Source of the DNA: Lachnospiraceae bacterium
GTDB taxonomy: Bacteria; Bacillota; Clostridia; Lachnospirales; Lachnospiraceae
Assembly (NCBI GenBank): GCA_900766575.1
Contig: CAAFVW010000116.1
Location: forward strand, 1 to 64,000
Direction: 5' to 3'
Length of the DNA: 64,000 nucleotides
Shown here: one piece after another, positions 59,758-64,000 of the stretch
Numbering within the stretch: the first letter of the stretch is position 1
Layout of the letters: every line of letters begins with the position of its first letter
The notes under the pieces: model-generated
What the model was told of the DNA's origin: nothing
Databases searched by the model: none
The model's input: only the letters and a program-made list of their open reading frames with translations
Made by a program: the position numbers and the translations under genes

Positions 59758-60822
59758 TTATTCTTTTAATGATGGCTCTTGATGTTCGTATGGAATGTGA
59801 GCAAATGTTTTCAAAATTGCCTCGAAAATAATCTGGGCTCCGCGACAAGGAACTGCCATACCAATTTGTTTCCTCACTGACTCCTTAGAACCAATAAATT
59901 CATAGGAATCTGGGAATGTTTGCAACCGGGCTCTCTCTCTGTTAGTAAGAGCTCGGTTTTCACTCCAGTGATATATATGTGTTCCACCGCCGCCAGACCC
60001 TGTCACAGTATATGCAGGCTTATCCGGGTCAAGTCGTTTATATATTTGACTGATTTTTGCTCCACGCACATTCAACTGTAAATGTTCAGGCAAATCAGCA
60101 GTGAAAGCATTCTGTCCCGGTTTGATATACTTTAGTCTTTCCACCACAGTCGCACTCTGACGTGTCTGTTCATTATTCAAAGCCCCTTCTAAAATCGGGG
60201 GATTCTCAATAGCATTTTTGCAAGTGTTATTCGCTCCTTCATACGGCTTTGTAGAAGGTACTCTATACTGATATTCACCAGCAAGATCATTTCTAATGCC
60301 TACAATAATCACACGGTGTCTTGCCTGCGGAACGCCATATTCCTCAAATTTATATAAATTAGGAACAACCGTATAACCAGCATCCTTCATATCTGCTAAT
60401 ATTTTTTCAAATGCTTTACCCTGATTTGCTGACCGTAAACCGCCAACATTTTCGGCTAAGAACCACATCGGTTTGTATAAACGTAATACTTGAACACCAT
60501 AACTATAAAGCGGACCATAGGTACCATCAAATCCCTTTTGCTCTCCTACAACCGAGAAATCATTACATGGAAAGCCGAATGCGAGTGCATCTATCGGTGA
60601 AAGCTGGGTCAAATCAAATTTTCGTATATCTGCATGAAACACGGTTTCTGGTTCTTGCGGGCAAATATTATGGGCATAAGTTTTGCAAGTCGATTCATCG
60701 TAGTCGTTTGCCCAAGCATGAACTATACGATCTCCATTTCCAATATTTGCGGACAAGGCACCGCAGGCCAGCCCTCCTGGGCCACAAAACAGTTCGCCTA
60801 ATCTGTAATCCATTATTTCCAA
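59758..60822 (-). CDS. DNA (cytosine-5-)-methyltransferase of the restriction island
   Basis: The 354-residue enzyme has motif I (LGELFCGPGGLACGA), the catalytic motif IV (FGFPCNDFSVVGE), motif VI (AENVGGL), motif VIII (ARHRVIIVG) and motifs IX-X (TNRERARLQTFPDSYEF; GMAVP). It would protect the recognition sequence of the neighbouring nuclease. It overlaps the XRE controller gene at its start (10 bases). Confidence 0.93.
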   Translation of the reverse strand: MEIMDYRLGELFCGPGGLACGALSANIGNGDRIVHAWANDYDESTCKTYAHNICPQEPETVFHADIRKFDLTQLSPIDALAFGFPCNDFSVVGEQKGFDGTYGPLYSYGVQVLRLYKPMWFLAENVGGLRSANQGKAFEKILADMKDAGYTVVPNLYKFEEYGVPQARHRVIIVGIRNDLAGEYQYRVPSTKPYEGANNTCKNAIENPPILEGALNNEQTRQSATVVERLKYIKPGQNAFTADLPEHLQLNVRGAKISQIYKRLDPDKPAYTVTGSGGGGTHIYHWSENRALTNRERARLQTFPDSYEFIGSKESVRKQIGMAVPCRGAQIIFEAILKTFAHIPYEHQEPSLKE

Positions 60823-61130
60823 CGTCCCTTCGTCAATATATCTATCATATTCTGTACTACTTGCATTTCGTCACCCTTAAGCAATGAAACGTGTTCCAAT
60901 GCATTAGAAGGCGGTTGCACATAGCCAGCAACAATAAAAATGTCGATTATACTAATCTCATAAAAATTAGCTAATCGGCAAAGTAGCTCAGCAGGTGGGT
61001 CCTGCATAAGATCTCTCTCCAGTTTTGATAATCGGCTGGTGGTGATTCCAGTTTCTTCAAAGACAGTATTCAACGATAAATTCTTGCTTAATCGAATATT
61101 TTTTAGGTACAGCCCAAGACTATCTCTCAT
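60813..61130 (-). CDS. XRE controller protein of the restriction island
   Basis: The 105-residue HTH protein (YLKNIRLSKNLSLNTVFEETGITTSRLSKLE, about 8-40; MQDPPAELLCRLANFYEISIIDIF) resembles C-proteins that regulate restriction-modification genes. It is cotranscribed with the methylase and lies divergent to the nuclease gene. The intergenic region carries a GCTGCG/CGCAGC inverted repeat that could be its site. Confidence 0.85.
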   Translation of the reverse strand: MRDSLGLYLKNIRLSKNLSLNTVFEETGITTSRLSKLERDLMQDPPAELLCRLANFYEISIIDIFIVAGYVQPPSNALEHVSLLKGDEMQVVQNMIDILTKGRWK

Positions 61131-61164
61131 GCCTACACCCTCCCTTCAGAAGTTTCCAGTCAGT

Positions 61165-61193
61165 ATTATAGCATTTATGCTGCGTTTTCGCAA
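61165..61193 (-). promoter_or_regulatory. promoter of the controller-methylase unit
   Basis: TTGCGA (61193-61188), 17 bases, TATAAT (61170-61165). The -35 region overlaps one arm of a GCTGCG (61179-61184) ... CGCAGC (61219-61224) inverted repeat, a possible autoregulation site. Confidence 0.75.
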
Positions 61194-61257
61194 GATACTA
61201 AATAATTTTTTTTATTTTCGCAGCGTCTTGGTTACATATGGATTTTCCAAGAATCTG

Positions 61258-61266
61258 TGTTATAAT
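61258..61266 (+). promoter_or_regulatory. extended -10 promoter of the nuclease
   Basis: TGTTATAAT (TG extended -10). No good -35 at 17 bases, which suggests weaker or delayed expression of the nuclease relative to the methylase. Confidence 0.5.
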
Positions 61267-61301
61267 TATTTTGAGATAGTGTAGATAAAGGGGGTTGTAT
61301 T

Positions 61302-62414
61302 ATGCACTTGCTCTATACAAATTTACTGCCTCTGAGGACCCAACCTGGCAAAGAGAACTTTGTTGAATATTTCAAAGAAGCAATTTCCAAGTCTGATACC
61401 GTAGAAATCGCAACTGGCTACGTTTCTCGTGGAGCAATAATAGAACTGGCAAAATATGTAGAGGAATATGGAATCTCTTCTATTTCTCTTGTAGTTGGTA
61501 TGTATTACCACGAGGGAATGCCAGAAGGCATATACAATGCTTTAACTGAACTTCATGAGGTATGGCAGGCTAAAGGTATTGGCTCTATAAATATTGTGCG
61601 ACCTTTTTCGTACCATGGAAAAGTTTATGCATTCTTCAAAGACGGACAGCCTATTGCTGGCATTGTCGGCTCCAATAATCTCGGAGCAATAAAACTGGAG
61701 GCAAGTAATCTACGCCAGTATGAAATGGCGGTTGCAACAGAAGATGCTACAGAAATATCGGAAATCAGTTCTCATATTAGGGATATGATGGGGCGGCGTT
61801 GTTCTTTCCCCATTAACGAGATAACGGATATGAAACTAATCCGCCAACAGAATAATGCACTAATCGACCAGCAATTTGTGGATCGTGTGACCCCAGAAGA
61901 TGTGGATGCTTATAAAGAGCATTGCACAGATATTTCATTTGAAATTCCGCTAAAAGTACCAGCTAATAAAGAGGATGATAATATGCGCGGATCAAATATA
62001 AATGTTTGCTATGCTTCTGGTCGTAAGCGTGTCTGGTGGGAATGCGAGGTCGTTGTAGGAAAGGCAATCCGTGATTTGCCTGGATACCCGGAGTGGCAAA
62101 AGCCATTTATGGCTATCACAGATGATGGTTGGAAGTTTCAGGTGTGGACTTGCGGTCAAAACAACAAAAACTTGTACTCTAAAGATGACTTAAAAATCAT
62201 GGGACGCTGGATCAAGGGGCGGCTTGTAGCTGCGGGGTTGGTTGAACCAGTAAATAATGTTTCAAATGACCCTGATTGCAGAGGATTGATCACTGGCGAA
62301 ACATTAGCTCGGTACGGTAGGGATACAATTACATTAACCAAAACAGACCAACAGACTACAACAGCCGATGGAACGCCCATCGACATCTGGATGCTTTCAT
62401 TCCTGCCAAACTAA
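61302..62414 (+). CDS. PLD-fold restriction endonuclease, NgoFVII-like
   Basis: The 370-residue protein has a phospholipase D-type nuclease site: SYHGKVYAFFKDGQPIAGIVGSNNLG (HxK ... GSxN, about 105-130) as in NgoFVII/BfiI-type enzymes. A second domain (about 200-370; RKRVWWECEVVVGKA; PEWQKPFMAITDDGWKFQVWT) probably recognises DNA. It begins a rightward unit with the Z1 gene, divergent from the controller and methylase. Confidence 0.87.
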   Translation: MHLLYTNLLPLRTQPGKENFVEYFKEAISKSDTVEIATGYVSRGAIIELAKYVEEYGISSISLVVGMYYHEGMPEGIYNALTELHEVWQAKGIGSINIVRPFSYHGKVYAFFKDGQPIAGIVGSNNLGAIKLEASNLRQYEMAVATEDATEISEISSHIRDMMGRRCSFPINEITDMKLIRQQNNALIDQQFVDRVTPEDVDAYKEHCTDISFEIPLKVPANKEDDNMRGSNINVCYASGRKRVWWECEVVVGKAIRDLPGYPEWQKPFMAITDDGWKFQVWTCGQNNKNLYSKDDLKIMGRWIKGRLVAAGLVEPVNNVSNDPDCRGLITGETLARYGRDTITLTKTDQQTTTADGTPIDIWMLSFLPN

Positions 62415-62429
62415 ACAGGGAGGTTATGT

Positions 62430-64000
62430 ATGGGATATCTTGATAACTACTTAAATCGAATCGTTTCTCGTGGAAACGAGCAACTTGCCGCCTCTGTAAA
62501 AAAGACGGCATCTGATATAGCTTCAAAATATTTAGAAAACTTTTCATTCTGTGATAATGAAGTAGGACTTCTATTTGGTAATGTACAATCTGGTAAAACG
62601 GGACAAATGTTTGGTGTTATTTCTGCCGCCGCTGATTTGGGCTTCCCAGTGTTCTTCTTACTTACTACAGACAATGTGGTCTTGCAACAGCAAACGCTTA
62701 CTCGTGTACAGAATGATCTGCCGGACTTCTGCATATGCGGAGAATATGATACGGAAATTTTCACAGAAAACAGTCTGATGCTTCCAACCATTGTTGTGCT
62801 AAAAAAGAATTTCCGTGTTCTCCAACAATGGTCGAACATTGTTGCGTCAACTGGTTTTATGCGAGGAAACCCATTGTTTATTCTGGATGATGAGGCGGAC
62901 GCAGCATCTCTCAATACTTTAGTAAATAAAAACCGCCAGTCTTCTATCAACAAATACTTGGACGAGATTAAAGATCGATCTTCTTGCTCTATCTATCTGC
63001 AGGTGACAGGTACTCCGCAGGCATTATTCCTTCAATCGATTTCGTCCGGCTGGCATCCGAATTTTTCATACTACTTTGCACCTGGAAAAGGATACTTAGG
63101 CGGAGATTTCTTTTTTCCGAAAAGTGGAAAGGCAGACTGCATAACATACATTGATGAATTAGAAAATCCCTTAGCCGTTGCTATTCTGCATCATTTGATT
63201 GTATCTGCTGAAACCAAGCTATCTGGTGGAAAAGTATGTAACATGATGATTCACCCTTCTGTGCGGAAAGCAGCACATAAGTCTTATGAAACTAAGGCAA
63301 AAAATATCCTATCAGCGTTCAAACATGATGTTGCTAATGGCGGATACCGTCAAGAAATTTCAAAGGCTTATGGGGAAGTGGAAAATCAGGGAGCGACCCT
63401 TCATTCGATAGATCAAATTTACTCCGTTTGCGAAGAACTATTGGATTCCATTTCGGTTCTTGTTATGAACGGAAGCACCGATGTGTCTGCCGATCAATAT
63501 GATGAGGGTAGCAACATTGTTATTGGTGGTAATACACTGGGACGTGGCGTAACTTTCCCGCGCCTACAGACAATCTATTACTCCCGTACCGCAAAGAAAC
63601 CGCAAGCTGATACCATGTGGCAGCATAGTCGTATGTTCGGATATGATAGATCGCCTGAATTGATGCGGGTCTATATTGAAGAACGCCTGTTAAAGCTGTT
63701 TGCAGATATAAATTCCACCAATAATTCAATCATTTCACAAGTGGCAAACGCCCCAGATGGCAACGTGGAACACATCAAAGTATATCTTCCGGATGGGCTT
63801 GCTCCTACACGGAAAAATGTACTTGACACAAACAAACTCTTGCTAATTTCTGGTGGCACAAATTACTATCCGTTCTATCCTGAAAACGACTCTATTGAAG
63901 CTCTGGATAGACTTCTTCAGCGGTTTTCTGAATCTGAACCGTATTATCAGGTCAGCTTAAAAATGATGTTGGAAGTATTCTCCCATATTACATCTGCTGG
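62430..64000 (+). CDS. Z1 domain ATPase, cut by the window end
   Basis: Start ATG 62430 behind ACAGGGAGG; at least 523 residues, continuing past the window. Walker A is GNVQSGKTGQM (about 50-60) and Walker B is FILDDEADAAS (about 150-160), followed by VTGTPQAL (motif III-like) and SNIVIGGNTLGRGVTFPRL, the Z1 hallmark. Z1 proteins are helicase-like subunits of restriction-type defence systems; they accompany C5 methylases and nucleases. More genes of the system are expected to the right. Confidence 0.88.
   Translation, partial: MGYLDNYLNRIVSRGNEQLAASVKKTASDIASKYLENFSFCDNEVGLLFGNVQSGKTGQMFGVISAAADLGFPVFFLLTTDNVVLQQQTLTRVQNDLPDFCICGEYDTEIFTENSLMLPTIVVLKKNFRVLQQWSNIVASTGFMRGNPLFILDDEADAASLNTLVNKNRQSSINKYLDEIKDRSSCSIYLQVTGTPQALFLQSISSGWHPNFSYYFAPGKGYLGGDFFFPKSGKADCITYIDELENPLAVAILHHLIVSAETKLSGGKVCNMMIHPSVRKAAHKSYETKAKNILSAFKHDVANGGYRQEISKAYGEVENQGATLHSIDQIYSVCEELLDSISVLVMNGSTDVSADQYDEGSNIVIGGNTLGRGVTFPRLQTIYYSRTAKKPQADTMWQHSRMFGYDRSPELMRVYIEERLLKLFADINSTNNSIISQVANAPDGNVEHIKVYLPDGLAPTRKNVLDTNKLLLISGGTNYYPFYPENDSIEALDRLLQRFSESEPYYQVSLKMMLEVFSHITSA

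Noticed and set aside
7766..64000. Integrative conjugative element instead of a prophage
   Set aside because: No relaxase, coupling protein or type IV secretion genes are seen, while capsid, portal, terminase, tail and lysis genes are complete.
1..64000. CRISPR array or insertion sequence
   Set aside because: No regularly spaced repeats and no transposase gene or terminal inverted repeats were found; the repeats at 32-35 kb are promoter cassettes with different spacing.

Overview
The window joins a short stretch of Gram-positive chromosome to the left part of a large prophage. Bases 1-7765 are host: tRNA-Glu(CUC), polC, ispG, dprA and the 3' part of comM, all on the minus strand. A PolC-type replicase, an MEP-pathway ispG and an adjoining dprA-comM pair fit a low-to-middle GC Clostridia member, probably Lachnospiraceae (inference; no rRNA or species marker is present).

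At about 7751-7756 comM stops matching its family immediately before the Walker B stretch (GVLFLDE), and an in-frame stop follows at 7771. Everything to the right, to the end of the window, reads as one integrated element; its far end and the rest of comM lie beyond 64000. The attachment-proximal end holds a lipoprotein, a Cro/C1-type regulator and three serine recombinases plus a small coupled gene (8.1-13.8 kb). No relaxase or conjugation genes are seen. A full siphovirus late region follows, transcribed leftward: endolysin and holin, tail tip/fibre proteins, tape measure, the frameshifting tail chaperone pair, major tail protein, head-tail joining proteins, HK97-type capsid, ClpP-like protease, portal and terminase (13.9-31.6 kb). 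One gene on the opposite strand sits between portal and terminase.

From 31.7 to 35.5 kb lies an accessory zone: small unknown genes, DUF4314, a gamma-glutamylcyclotransferase-like protein, an amidoligase and a degenerate amidoligase-like paralogue. Four of these genes carry nearly the same promoter cassette; a fifth copy drives the recombinase pair. Next come two DNA methyltransferases, a DNA-binding zinc protein, HNH nuclease and a phage S-adenosylmethionine synthetase (35.5-40.7 kb), then an orphan MazF-like toxin, an ArpU-like regulator, SNF2 helicase, VRR-NUC nuclease, VapE-type primase/helicase, family A DNA polymerase, DUF2815 and DUF2800 proteins (40.8-51.7 kb), which form the replication module.

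The control region (51.7-57.6 kb) has two separate XRE + ImmA/IrrE pairs, each with its own operator family, and a Y-family polymerase in divergent, operator-studded promoters. The rightward operon continues with a PD-(D/E)XK protein and a SLOG protein. The right end is a restriction-type defence island: C5 methyltransferase, controller-like XRE protein, PLD-fold (NgoFVII-like) nuclease and a Z1 ATPase cut by the window edge.

The most unusual items are the amidoligase with its apparently dead paralogue and GGCT partner, the reused promoter cassettes, the two operator systems and the Z1/PLD/methylase island.
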